A stretch of 13,570 bases of DNA from Candidatus Methanocorpusculum equi (GTDB lineage: Archaea; Halobacteriota; Methanomicrobia; Methanomicrobiales; Methanocorpusculaceae): the NCBI GenBank assembly GCA_018065685.1, contig JAGHSU010000098.1, positions 1 to 13,570 of the forward strand. The letters are read 5' to 3'. Below the pieces are notes generated by a model. That model ran no database searches. It saw only the letters and a list, made by a program, of their open reading frames with translations, and was not told the origin of the DNA. Positions 1-7,260 of the stretch are shown here, piece by piece; position 1 is the first letter of the stretch; every line of letters begins with the position of its first letter. The translations under genes were made by a program, and so were the position numbers.

Positions 1-1
1 C

Positions 2-1354
2 GTCTCCATCGGAACACAGACAGGCCTCAAACAGATGCTCATCATCTACCCCACAGAAGCCTCCCGCAGTGCCTGGATGATAGAACTGAAAAACAAACTC
101 CCGAGACGCGCCCCGCCCGCACCGCAGGATGCCGCCGTCTCAAAATCCCGCATCGGAACATTCACTCCGGCGACAAACGAAAGGACAATCATCACAACCC
201 CCGGAGTCCACATCAAAAACCGCCTCGTCGTCCTCCACCTCACAAACACCCGCTTCGTCATCGACTCCGTAAACGGCGTCATAGGAGAGTTTGCAGTATC
301 CACCTTAAGCCGTGCAGTCCGGATGGCAAGTGAACTCGGAGAACCCGGAATCTCCTTAACAATCGCCTCCCCCGCAGGAGAACGCGAAATGCACCTCATC
401 TTCCCCTCAATGAACGACCGTGAGGCCTGGATGGACTCCCTCCAGCAGTTCATCCCCGACGAAGCACCGGGATACGGGGCTGCCGGATACGGTGCAGGAT
501 ATGGAGCAGGATACGGAGCTGCCGGATACACCTCATCATCCGGAGGGCAGCAGTACACCGTAACCCAGGTAAAGCCCCGCGCCCCTGCAAACACACAGAT
601 GATTGAATGCCCGAACTGCGGAGCGCAGAACCCCGCATCCGAAGCATTCTGTGCGCTCTGCGGAAGCGCCCTCCACGGAGGATACAGAGTCCCCCCGTCG
701 GAATATGCAGGAAAAGCAAACCACAGAAATACACGCGAAGAAGACACCTCATGGCCTCCGCGGGGCGCACACGTCCGCAGGGAGAAAGCCCCGCAGCAGG
801 AGTACGACGGAGACCTCTTCGGATTCGTCACCCGTCCGACAGAGGCGTTTGCATACCATGCCCATGAAAGCCCGAAAGAAGCGTTCCTGCCGTTCCTTCT
901 CTTCGGCGCCATCTGGGCAGTGATTGCCGGAATATGTATCACCTACCTTCTCCCGGCAGTCGCAGACCTCGACCCGCTGGAGTTTCCGATATTTACGGCC
1001 CTTCAGGAGGATGTGCTTCTCTTAATTGTCTTTATCATAGTCCTGCTGGTAATCTGGCTGATTGCACTGCTGCTGCATGCGGTTATAACTGCGGTTGCGG
1101 CCCGTCTGTTCAGCCCGTCTGCCAGAGTATCTGAAGGGATTGCCATTACACTGAGAAGCTCGCTTCCGTTCGCGCTTGTCGGGTGGATTCCGATTATCGG
1201 AATGTTTGCGGCAAGTATCTGGACTGCAGTAAATGCCGCGATCGGTTTGAAAACAACACAGAATACATCGAATGCAGGGGCTGCGGTTTCTGCGGTTGTC
1301 GGTGTAATTCTTGTGTATTTATTATTATTCTTTATCGGAGGAGGATTTGAATGA
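2..1354 (+). CDS. PH-like / zinc-ribbon / Yip1-type membrane protein, 5'-truncated
   Basis: The frame is open to the left edge, so the true start lies outside; the first ATG inside is at 35 and residue numbers here count from it. Residues 1-22 look like the end of one PH-like domain and 40-141 form a second: both end in a similar helix with an AWM motif. Then come a Gly-Tyr-Ala linker (146-165), a four-cysteine zinc ribbon (C192, C195, C206, C209), a charged stretch (222-258), and a Yip1-like membrane domain (260-436) with about five hydrophobic segments (roughly 284-306, 326-357, 373-400, 416-436). The N-terminal part is probably cytoplasmic. Its TGA overlaps the ATG of the next gene in ATGA, so the two are probably translated together. 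Codons are strongly C-ending up to about 900 and then change to T/G-ending. No enzyme motif is visible; a role in membrane organisation or export is inference. Confidence 0.8.
   Translation, partial: VSIGTQTGLKQMLIIYPTEASRSAWMIELKNKLPRRAPPAPQDAAVSKSRIGTFTPATNERTIITTPGVHIKNRLVVLHLTNTRFVIDSVNGVIGEFAVSTLSRAVRMASELGEPGISLTIASPAGEREMHLIFPSMNDREAWMDSLQQFIPDEAPGYGAAGYGAGYGAGYGAAGYTSSSGGQQYTVTQVKPRAPANTQMIECPNCGAQNPASEAFCALCGSALHGGYRVPPSEYAGKANHRNTREEDTSWPPRGAHVRREKAPQQEYDGDLFGFVTRPTEAFAYHAHESPKEAFLPFLLFGAIWAVIAGICITYLLPAVADLDPLEFPIFTALQEDVLLLIVFIIVLLVIWLIALLLHAVITAVAARLFSPSARVSEGIAITLRSSLPFALVGWIPIIGMFAASIWTAVNAAIGLKTTQNTSNAGAAVSAVVGVILVYLLLFFIGGGFE
470..529 (+). repeat. Gly-Tyr-Ala low-complexity linker repeat
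   Basis: Twenty codons encode repeated GYGA or GYGAA units with five tyrosines. The DNA units are degenerate (GGATACGG, GGATATGG), so this is a repeat kept at the protein level rather than fresh slippage. It separates the PH-like domain from the zinc ribbon and should be a flexible spacer. Confidence 0.85.
1337..1344 (+). promoter_or_regulatory. Strong Shine-Dalgarno for the 800-residue surface protein
   Basis: GGAGGAGG lies 6 bases before the ATG at 1351, inside the last codons of the preceding gene. It selects the first of several nearby in-frame ATGs (1351, 1363, 1381) and supports coupled translation across the ATGA overlap. Confidence 0.85.
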
Positions 1355-3753
1355 AAATAAAAATGTCTGAGAAGAAAAGCATGAAAGGAATGAAATGGAT
1401 TATTGTACTGCTCGCACTGTTTCTGGTAGCGGGAGTGTTTGTGGGAGCTGCGGGGGCAGGAGTGGGTGATGGTACAGGCACTGGAGGCAGTGATAGTGGA
1501 GGAGAAACTGGAGGCAGTGGAAGTGGAGAAGAAACTACAAAATATAGTGTGACATACAGCTATGGGGGTACCACCCCCACTGATGCTCCCGAAGTTCCAA
1601 CGGAATCAGAGCATGCTGCAGGAGAAACAGTGACTGTCAAATCGAATCCTGAGTCAGTGGAAGGTTATACTTTCAGTGGTTGGAGTACAAGTGATGCTAC
1701 AGTTGAGAATGGGAAGTTCGAAATGCCTGCGAAAAATGTCACTCTGACAGGAACTTGGACTGTAGATCCTTCAGTTCTCAAAAGTATCGCAGTATCAATC
1801 GCAGCTCCGGCAGTTGGCGGGGGGAAACCGGCACCAACTATCAATACTTCGGGAGTTACCGCTGGAACCCCTTCGTGGACCGGGACCTTTGATGATAATA
1901 ATAAATTTAAAGCAGGAGAATCGTACTCTGTGAGCATTCCTGCAACAGCTGATACAGGCAAGACTTTCGTCTCCACCCTGACAAAAGATGATGTCACAAC
2001 GACAAATGGAACAGTTAAATCTGCAACCCTCGCCGAAAATAGTGTTACAATAGTAATCGAATTCGGAACACTCACAAATTCGATTACATCCGTTACCCTT
2101 CCTTTGACAGCCCCTGCAAAAGATCAGACAGCTGCTACAACAATCACGTCAGATACTGCCGGGGTAAATTCCGCGACGGTCTCATGGAGCCCCTCTCTCT
2201 CTTCCGGTAAATTTGCACAGTCTACCGAATACACTGCAACAATTACTGTCACCACCTCCGCAGGATATGAATTTGGCGGGACAGGTGGTAAACCATCAGT
2301 AACATTGTCTGGTTCATCTATTCCTGCAGGTGAAGTATCTCTATCTGCGGATAAAAAGACAATGACCGTCACCCACAAATACCCGTCGACATATCCTGTC
2401 GTAATATCAGCCGTTGCTCTCAGCATCCCTAAAAACCCGGTTGGGGATGAGAATGGCCCTAATCTGACGATTGCCAGTACGGATCCAAACAAAGACAACC
2501 TTGACATAATAACCACCACCTGGAAGAAAAGCGACGGGACCACAGTTACCAAACTTGATTACAATACAGAATATACCGCAAACGTTGAAATCTCGGTAAA
2601 ATCAGCAAAGACATCAGAATGTACGTTCGCATCATCTGTCACCGTTACCAAGCCTAATCAGACAACGGACACTTCGAAGACAGAATCTGTCACCCTGTCA
2701 AATGGAAAGCTCTCACTCTCCATCAAGTTCAAGACCGGCATTGACAACGAGATTGACACCGTTTCCCTGACCATGACAGCCCCTGCCTCAGGAACCGCCG
2801 TCTCAATCCAACCTTCCCTCGTCAAACCGGAAACTTCCGCAAAATACAGTGTAGACTCCCTCAAATGGTACCTTGGATCAACAGAACTGACCTCCGGCAC
2901 ATTTGAACCCGGGAAAAAATACACCGCAAAAATCGTCCTCAAAACAACAGATGACTATGTCTTCAACTCCGGAATCAAAAAAGCTGATGTAAAAGTGAAC
3001 TCAAATACAGTGGATGAAGACCCCTCGCTCACCGACAGTTACAAAACCTTATCCCTGAAATACACCTTCTCCGAAACAGCAAAACCAACCATCACCTTAT
3101 CTGCAGATCCATCAAGTCCGAAAATCCCGGTAGGGGGTTCACAGGTATCCGTAAATCTCCGCTACACAATTACCGGAAGCTATGCATCAGGTTCCATCAG
3201 TTTCGGGGACAACTCGGGAACAACGCCTCTTTCCGCCTCCGGTTCCGGAACTTTGACCCACAGCTACTCAAAAACCGATACATACACAGTTAAGGCAACG
3301 GTCTATGATAAATCCGGAGTGGAACTTGCCTCCAGAACACTCTCCCTTCCTGTCGGAAAGGACACCCTGACCGCAGGATTTACCGCAACCCCTGCAAGCG
3401 ACAACCCGCAGAAAATCTCATTTGCCGGAACAACAGCCGGAAACGTTACATGGGAATGGGACTTAGGCGACGGAACAAAGACGAATGAAAAATCATTCAC
3501 CCACATCTACAAAAAAGCAAAAGACTACACCGTAACCCTGACCGTCTACAGCGGGGGACTCTCCAACACCATCTCAAAGACCGTGACTGTTGCAAAAGGC
3601 ACCGGAAGCGGCGGCGACGGTGAGCCGTTCCTCATCATCGGAGACACCGAAGTCCCCTCGCCCCTCGACATCATAGCAGAGTTCATCCGCCTGCTCCTAA
3701 GCCTCTTCAACTTCGAAGAACACCCCCTCTTCCCTGACCTGGGAGGAGAATAA
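1351..3753 (+). CDS. Secreted surface protein with InlB-type repeat, four Ig-like repeats and two PKD domains
   Basis: An 800-residue exported protein. Residues 1-16 are basic, 17-36 are a hydrophobic signal segment (or N-terminal anchor), and 38-62 are Gly/Ser/Thr-rich. Residues 65-137 resemble the InlB B / Listeria-Bacteroides repeat (GYTFSGWS core). Four divergent Ig-like repeats follow at about 143-240, 245-345, 350-463 and 468-575, three of them opening like SVTLPLTAPA, with a middle Trp and an F..G..YTA..I core. Two PKD domains lie at 578-668 (degenerate core, SFGDNSG) and 672-747 (good core, WDLGDG). The protein ends in a hydrophobic or amphipathic helix (770-788, DIIAEFIRLLLSLF) and a short acidic tail, instead of a PGF-CTERM signal. 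A role in adhesion or envelope structure is likely from these modules, but the ligand cannot be read. Codon use changes near 2700, from T-rich to C-ending third positions. Confidence 0.88.
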   Translation: MKIKMSEKKSMKGMKWIIVLLALFLVAGVFVGAAGAGVGDGTGTGGSDSGGETGGSGSGEETTKYSVTYSYGGTTPTDAPEVPTESEHAAGETVTVKSNPESVEGYTFSGWSTSDATVENGKFEMPAKNVTLTGTWTVDPSVLKSIAVSIAAPAVGGGKPAPTINTSGVTAGTPSWTGTFDDNNKFKAGESYSVSIPATADTGKTFVSTLTKDDVTTTNGTVKSATLAENSVTIVIEFGTLTNSITSVTLPLTAPAKDQTAATTITSDTAGVNSATVSWSPSLSSGKFAQSTEYTATITVTTSAGYEFGGTGGKPSVTLSGSSIPAGEVSLSADKKTMTVTHKYPSTYPVVISAVALSIPKNPVGDENGPNLTIASTDPNKDNLDIITTTWKKSDGTTVTKLDYNTEYTANVEISVKSAKTSECTFASSVTVTKPNQTTDTSKTESVTLSNGKLSLSIKFKTGIDNEIDTVSLTMTAPASGTAVSIQPSLVKPETSAKYSVDSLKWYLGSTELTSGTFEPGKKYTAKIVLKTTDDYVFNSGIKKADVKVNSNTVDEDPSLTDSYKTLSLKYTFSETAKPTITLSADPSSPKIPVGGSQVSVNLRYTITGSYASGSISFGDNSGTTPLSASGSGTLTHSYSKTDTYTVKATVYDKSGVELASRTLSLPVGKDTLTAGFTATPASDNPQKISFAGTTAGNVTWEWDLGDGTKTNEKSFTHIYKKAKDYTVTLTVYSGGLSNTISKTVTVAKGTGSGGDGEPFLIIGDTEVPSPLDIIAEFIRLLLSLFNFEEHPLFPDLGGE
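1777..3075 (+). repeat. Four tandem Ig-like protein repeats
   Basis: Four units of about 100-115 residues occupy approximately 1777-2070, 2083-2385, 2398-2739 and 2752-3075. They share the pattern: beta strand ending in aromatic-free TAPA, a Trp in mid-unit, F..G..Y(T/S)(A/V).I, GY(E/V)F or equivalent, and a closing V.I.F/K(Y/F) strand. The DNA copies are too diverged to be a recent duplication. The pattern resembles Ig-like repeats in surface proteins of Firmicutes and spirochaetes. Confidence 0.65.
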
Positions 3754-3788
3754 ACTCCTCTTCACACCCCTCTTAATCCCTCTTTTTT
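3743..3788 (+). terminator. Stem-loop over the stop codon followed by a T tract
   Basis: GAGGAG (3743-3748) and CTCCTC (3755-3760) are a perfect 6-bp inverted repeat whose 6-base loop contains the TAA stop. A pyrimidine-rich stretch follows, ending in six T at 3783-3788. It is the likely terminator for the two-gene unit; the T run alone may suffice in archaea. Confidence 0.55.
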
Positions 3789-3848
3789 ACACACCGTCTC
3801 TGGAGAACAAACCGGTTGCTTCATTATGCTGCAAAACAGAAAACATAC

Positions 3849-4634
3849 ATGACAACCATGAAAAACGCAAAAAGAACAAAACTGCTCACTGCAGGCCTTC
3901 TCACGGCAGCAGTCCTCGTACTCGCTGTCGTCTCTGCAGGGTGCGTCAGTGCCCCGCAGAACCAGGGTGAGCAGAACATCGACTTTCTGTCACTGGAAAC
4001 CTCAGTCCTCGTCAACGTGGAAAAAACAGGAACAACCTACAACATCGGAGACACCGCAGAACTCCTCTTCCCCGGAAACCCCTCACGGGGAATCGTATGG
4101 GAAGTAGCAGAATGTCCTGACGGTATCACGATAGAAGAAGGACTGTTCATCCCCGCAGACCCGCAAAACCCTGACGGCTCCGGAACCCAGACCTTCATCA
4201 TCACCGCACTAAAGGAAGGAGACCATGACTTCGTCCTCGTAAACCCTGCAGTCGATGGAACGTATGCTGACTCAATGCAGGTCAGAAAAACCGGTGACGA
4301 ACCGATGAACCCCCGCAGCGTATTTGCAATTATGCAGCAGAAAGACAGTGTCACCCGCACAGGTCAGGCATATGCAATCTCCATCGCCGGAAAGCCATCC
4401 GAAGGATACACCTGGGAAACACAAAAAACCGAAGGGCTCCTCATCTCCGAACCGGAATTCATCCCCGATGGTGATATGGTGGATATCACCGGGGCAGATG
4501 GACACTTCCTCTGGAATGTAACCTCACTCACCCCCGGAGAGTATCACTTCGTTGCTCTGCTGATGCATGAAGGTGAGAAAGAACCGGTAGGAAGCGTCGT
4601 CGTTCCGGTTATTTTCAAGGAGAGTTCTGCGTAA
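3849..4634 (+). CDS. Lipoprotein with two chagasin-like (I42) protease-inhibitor domains
   Basis: 261 residues from the ATG at 3849. A basic start and hydrophobic stretch (11-29) lead to a lipobox, VSAGC, with Cys32 as the predicted lipid-modified residue. Two similar domains follow. Domain 1 (about 50-147) has the loop GNPSRGIVW (76-84) and a G-rich strand at 109-124; domain 2 (about 165-257) has GKPSEGYTW (181-189) and GADGHFLW (215-222). These match the NPTTGY.W and GG/G...W loops by which chagasin-family proteins plug papain-type cysteine proteases; the third, RPW-type loop is not obvious. The job is therefore probably inhibition of cysteine proteases at the cell surface, by inference. 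Start choice is uncertain: TTG at 3816 has a GGAG 10 bases upstream, while ATG 3849 and ATG 3858 lack one; all keep the lipobox. It stands alone between two terminators. Confidence 0.82.
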   Translation: MTTMKNAKRTKLLTAGLLTAAVLVLAVVSAGCVSAPQNQGEQNIDFLSLETSVLVNVEKTGTTYNIGDTAELLFPGNPSRGIVWEVAECPDGITIEEGLFIPADPQNPDGSGTQTFIITALKEGDHDFVLVNPAVDGTYADSMQVRKTGDEPMNPRSVFAIMQQKDSVTRTGQAYAISIAGKPSEGYTWETQKTEGLLISEPEFIPDGDMVDITGADGHFLWNVTSLTPGEYHFVALLMHEGEKEPVGSVVVPVIFKESSA

Positions 4635-4642
4635 CAGCAGGA

Positions 4643-4697
4643 TTCTTTTATTTTTTTATTATAGGGTTTTTATTAATAATAGAATTCCGGAAAACCC
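4643..4697. terminator. Convergent-gene terminator region
   Basis: Right after the lipoprotein stop, 4643-4660 is almost all T on the plus strand, typical of an archaeal terminator. It is followed by a 7-bp inverted repeat, GGGTTTT (4664-4670) and AAAACCC (4691-4697), with a 20-base AT-rich loop. The symmetrical element sits between convergent genes and could serve the minus-strand nitrilase gene as well, although no long T run follows it on that strand. Confidence 0.5.
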
Positions 4698-4701
4698 CTG
4701 T

Positions 4702-5514
4702 TCACTCCGTATCCAAAACCCCGGGAATCCACACGCGCCGCAGCTCCGCAACTGCGGAGCACACTTCATCCGCATCAAACACCGCCTCACACCCTCCTTC
4801 AAACACCCCTGCATCCGCTAAAATCTTCCCGTCGGGCGAACATATCAGACTTCGTCCGCAGTAATCGGTCCCTGTTGCCGCATCATACCCGATGGTGCAG
4901 CACCCGGCAATATAACATCTGTTCTCCATAGCACGTGCCCGAAGCAAAAGCTCCCAGTCCGCGATGCGGGCTGCAGGCCATGCTGTCTGCACAATCACGC
5001 ATTCACACCCCATCCGCAGATACTCGCGGAAGAGTTCAGGAAACCGCAGATCAAAACAGACCGCACACCCGAACCTGATGCCGCCGAATGAAAAGACCGC
5101 GGGACTTTTCCCCGGAGAGAAATGCGCATCCTCCCCCGCAGGGGAAAAGAGATGAATCTTATGATACCGGGCTAAGGTCTCCCCCTCGGGAGAGACTGCA
5201 AAGAAGGTATTAAAGGGCTTCCCTTCTCCCGCTCCATCCTCCGTCACCTTCTCTGCTCCCTCTGCAGAAGGCATCTCCAGATATGACCCGATGAGACACT
5301 TATGGTACTTTACCGCAAGGGAACGCCACATCCCGCAAACCTGCTCCCCGTCATATCCAAAAGCACTGCACGGGACAGCCCGCCACCCGCAGGCGTACTG
5401 CTCGGGAAAAATAATCATATCAGCATCCGACCCCGCAATAAACTCTTCCGCCCGCTCAAACGCCGCCGCCGGGTCGTCATAAATCTGCGGAATCTGTGCG
5501 CAGCAGAGCTTCAC
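4702..5514 (-). CDS. Carbon-nitrogen hydrolase (nitrilase superfamily amidohydrolase)
   Basis: 270 residues, a full-length single-domain member of the superfamily. The Glu-Lys-Cys catalytic set is visible: E38 in FPEQY, K119 in YHKIHLF, and the nucleophile C153 in CFDLRFPE; E128 in the GEDAHFSPG loop fits the second conserved Glu. The YHK(I/L)HLF and CFDLRFPE motifs are closest to the omega-amidase/Nit2-like and YafV-like branch, which hydrolyse small amides such as alpha-ketoglutaramate; the exact substrate cannot be read. It lacks a signal peptide, so it is cytoplasmic. The start is GTG, preceded by GGAGG at a 7-base gap, and it overlaps the stop of the upstream UPF0212 gene (GTGA), so the two are co-translated. 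A stretch at 83-98 is Glu/Gly-rich and looks like a lineage-specific insertion. Confidence 0.9.
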   Translation of the reverse strand: MKLCCAQIPQIYDDPAAAFERAEEFIAGSDADMIIFPEQYACGWRAVPCSAFGYDGEQVCGMWRSLAVKYHKCLIGSYLEMPSAEGAEKVTEDGAGEGKPFNTFFAVSPEGETLARYHKIHLFSPAGEDAHFSPGKSPAVFSFGGIRFGCAVCFDLRFPELFREYLRMGCECVIVQTAWPAARIADWELLLRARAMENRCYIAGCCTIGYDAATGTDYCGRSLICSPDGKILADAGVFEGGCEAVFDADEVCSAVAELRRVWIPGVLDTE

Positions 5515-5909
5515 GCCGTATCCTCCGGACGGGAGACGTTTCGTCCGCTCCCCGCTCCCTTTTCATCACCATCAGCCTCCTCAATCTCAAATAGCGAAAG
5601 CGGCACATCCCGCAGGGCAGACCCGATGACACGAAGCGCAATCTTTTCCGCATGCTCCGGTGAGTTTGCATCAAACACCCGCATCGACAAAAGAAGCCCC
5701 ACAAGAGCGGTCCGGGCAGCCACAGTCGCGGTTGTAATCTCACGCCCGCAGTGGGGGCAGGGGCTGTTTAACACATCCACATCCACAAACTTTGCAGACG
5801 GGTGAAGCCTCTTCCCGCATTCACTGACGGCGATACCTACCGCATCCGCAGCTGATGCGACATCACGGACAATCCACGCCGCTTCGAGGGTAACACGAAA
5901 ATCAGACAT
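5511..5909 (-). CDS. UPF0212 (DUF555) family protein
   Basis: 132 residues from the ATG at 5909. The sequence follows the archaeal UPF0212 family from its first residues (SDFRVTLEAAWIVRDV), through AISE/AVSECGKRL, to the single CPHCG motif (C51, C54) and the conserved ALVGLLLSM and VIGSALRDVPL segments. C31 with C51 and C54 could bind zinc. The function of the family is not known. The frame is open further upstream for 48 codons, but that part is low in family resemblance and lies across a promoter, so I reject it. The last roughly 25 residues are Gly/Asp/Glu-rich and serve as the region holding the Shine-Dalgarno of the nitrilase gene. There is no Shine-Dalgarno upstream; with a TATA-like box about 21 bases before the ATG the messenger is probably leaderless. 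Confidence 0.88.
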   Translation of the reverse strand: MSDFRVTLEAAWIVRDVASAADAVGIAVSECGKRLHPSAKFVDVDVLNSPCPHCGREITTATVAARTALVGLLLSMRVFDANSPEHAEKIALRVIGSALRDVPLSLFEIEEADGDEKGAGSGRNVSRPEDTA

Positions 5910-5923
5910 TGCTGTAATTCTAT

Positions 5924-5938
5924 TGGTTATAAAATAAG
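5924..5938 (-). promoter_or_regulatory. TATA-like promoter for the UPF0212/nitrilase pair
   Basis: On the minus strand CTTATTTTATAACC lies about 18-30 bases before the ATG at 5909. Given the usual archaeal TATA-to-start distance of about 25 bases, transcription would begin at or next to the ATG, in keeping with the missing Shine-Dalgarno. Confidence 0.5.
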
Positions 5939-5977
5939 ATAATAGTTCGGATTGAACATCGGAAGAGAGCGGATACC

Positions 5978-6003
5978 AAAAAGAAAAAGAGAGGCGAAAA
6001 AAA
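5978..6003 (-). terminator. T-rich terminator of the S-layer/lipoprotein operon
   Basis: Read on the minus strand, two oligo-T tracts (from 6003-5997 and 5989-5978) follow the stop at 6016 within 40 bases. There is no clear stem-loop; archaeal termination often needs only such T tracts. Confidence 0.55.
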
Positions 6004-6015
6004 GAGTCGGAATTT

Positions 6016-7248
6016 TCAGAGATGAATCCCGAAGAGAGCCAGAACCCTCTCAAAGAAGTTCAGCTCCTTCACAGGTTCTGCAGGGGGCACCTCCGGTTCC
6101 GGTACCTTGACCGCATCCGTCCGCATCACAAACTGCACCCGCTCAACATTGGTGTTCTTCTTCGAGGTAAACGACTGAAGGGCATCTCCATTGACGCTTA
6201 TGGGGTCAAGTACCTCATTAATTTTGTCGGTTATCTTCGTATCAATGTCCAGCGTCTCGGTCCGGAGCTTGTTCAGTCCGTTGGAAATCTCCGTGGCCCC
6301 GGACATCAGAGACCGGGCGCCCGAGACAAGGGTGGGGGCGCTGCTTTGCAGATTAGTAAGTATTACTGCTGCCTGGTTGACCTGTGCTTTGCCGGAAGTT
6401 CCCTCCGGAATCTGCGAAAGTGCGGAATCTATCAGACTTTTAACACCTGAAACCCCCGAAACAGACTGCTGAACCCCGCTGTACAACTGCGCTGTCCCGA
6501 CGCTCAGCGTATCTGCTGCCTTCGTCAGGTCCCTCAGCGCATCCTTTAAGTCATCAATCTGACTCATATCCACCGAATCAGTATCAATATCCATCGAAAG
6601 CCGCACCCCGTTGATACTGATCTCCTCCATACTGAAGAGAACCGTATCCAGTTCGATGCAGAGGTCCGTGACCTTATTCGGCAGAATCGTATACGTCAGC
6701 TGCTTCTTCGCCCCGTTGTTTGCAATCGTCGCCCCGTCGGCCGCGATATTGGAACACGTGTTTGTATCGAACAGAACCGTGGCGTTCAGCGCATAATTTT
6801 TGTAGAAGAATGCATCCCCGTCCGGATTTCCAAAGATTCTGATATGCATCGTCACATGGCCGGCACGTCCTGCAATCTCTTCAGGGGACATCTGCTTCCC
6901 GTCTAAGGCATAGGTAATCTCAAATATCCAGGGAAGGTCCGTATCAGCTAAATTTCCCTGAAGGTACAGCTTCCCAGGGCCGAACTCAACCGTATACGAA
7001 TCGTCCCCGGTCTTTACAATCTCCCCACGGGATACCAGATTCTTAACATCCGTATACGTCCCGTGCTCAACAATCACGGTCTTATCCGATACATCAAAGA
7101 TATTTACCGCATACACCCCTTCAACATCTCCCGAGGCATCCAGATTTGCATAGATGACCTCCTCCTTAGCCGCGGCGCATCCGGTAAAGAGAGCCAGGAC
7201 TAAAAGCAGGGAAAGGAGGACGGCAGAGAGGCAGAGTGTCTTTCTCAC
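6016..7248 (-). CDS. Lipoprotein of a Clostridia-like secreted family with XXXLXXG heptad region
   Basis: 410 residues from a GTG at 7248. A signal segment (5-23) ends in a lipobox, LFTGC, with Cys24 as the predicted lipid anchor. Residues 28-190 match, as far as I remember it, a family common in Clostridia: EEVIYANLDASGDVEGVYAVN, DLPW.FEITY.LDGK..SPEEIAG..G, FF..NYAL, and ADGATIANNGAKKQ. Residues 234-330 contain spaced L..G and LxxG units (TLSVGTAQLYSG, SLMSGATEISNG) like those of YhgE/Pip-type proteins, and are probably a coiled coil. A Pro/Glu-rich hinge (381-393) leads to a closing amphipathic helix, NFFERVLALFGIHL. In bacteria such genes often neighbour YhgE/Pip or MMPL-type exporters; none is seen here. 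It lies 12 bases after the S-layer gene on the same strand, so it should be in its operon. Only a weak GGGGG precedes the start. Molecular function unknown. Confidence 0.8.
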   Translation of the reverse strand: MRKTLCLSAVLLSLLLVLALFTGCAAAKEEVIYANLDASGDVEGVYAVNIFDVSDKTVIVEHGTYTDVKNLVSRGEIVKTGDDSYTVEFGPGKLYLQGNLADTDLPWIFEITYALDGKQMSPEEIAGRAGHVTMHIRIFGNPDGDAFFYKNYALNATVLFDTNTCSNIAADGATIANNGAKKQLTYTILPNKVTDLCIELDTVLFSMEEISINGVRLSMDIDTDSVDMSQIDDLKDALRDLTKAADTLSVGTAQLYSGVQQSVSGVSGVKSLIDSALSQIPEGTSGKAQVNQAAVILTNLQSSAPTLVSGARSLMSGATEISNGLNKLRTETLDIDTKITDKINEVLDPISVNGDALQSFTSKKNTNVERVQFVMRTDAVKVPEPEVPPAEPVKELNFFERVLALFGIHL

Positions 7249-7260
7249 AGAAAGCCCCCG

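Noticed and set aside
46..942. A 298-codon open frame on the minus strand
   Set aside because: It lies fully opposite the PH-like/Yip1 gene. Its product is Cys/Arg/Pro/Ser-rich without domains; strong codon bias on the plus strand removes stops from the opposite frame.
5910..6053. N-terminal extension of UPF0212 by 48 codons
   Set aside because: It covers the T-rich terminator and the TATA-like box, encodes Ser/Phe-rich residues unlike the family, while family similarity begins exactly at the ATG at 5909.
5302..6450. Plus-strand frames (5302-5805 and 6022-6450) opposite the nitrilase, UPF0212 and lipoprotein genes
   Set aside because: They run against well-recognised minus-strand families and have no plausible products.
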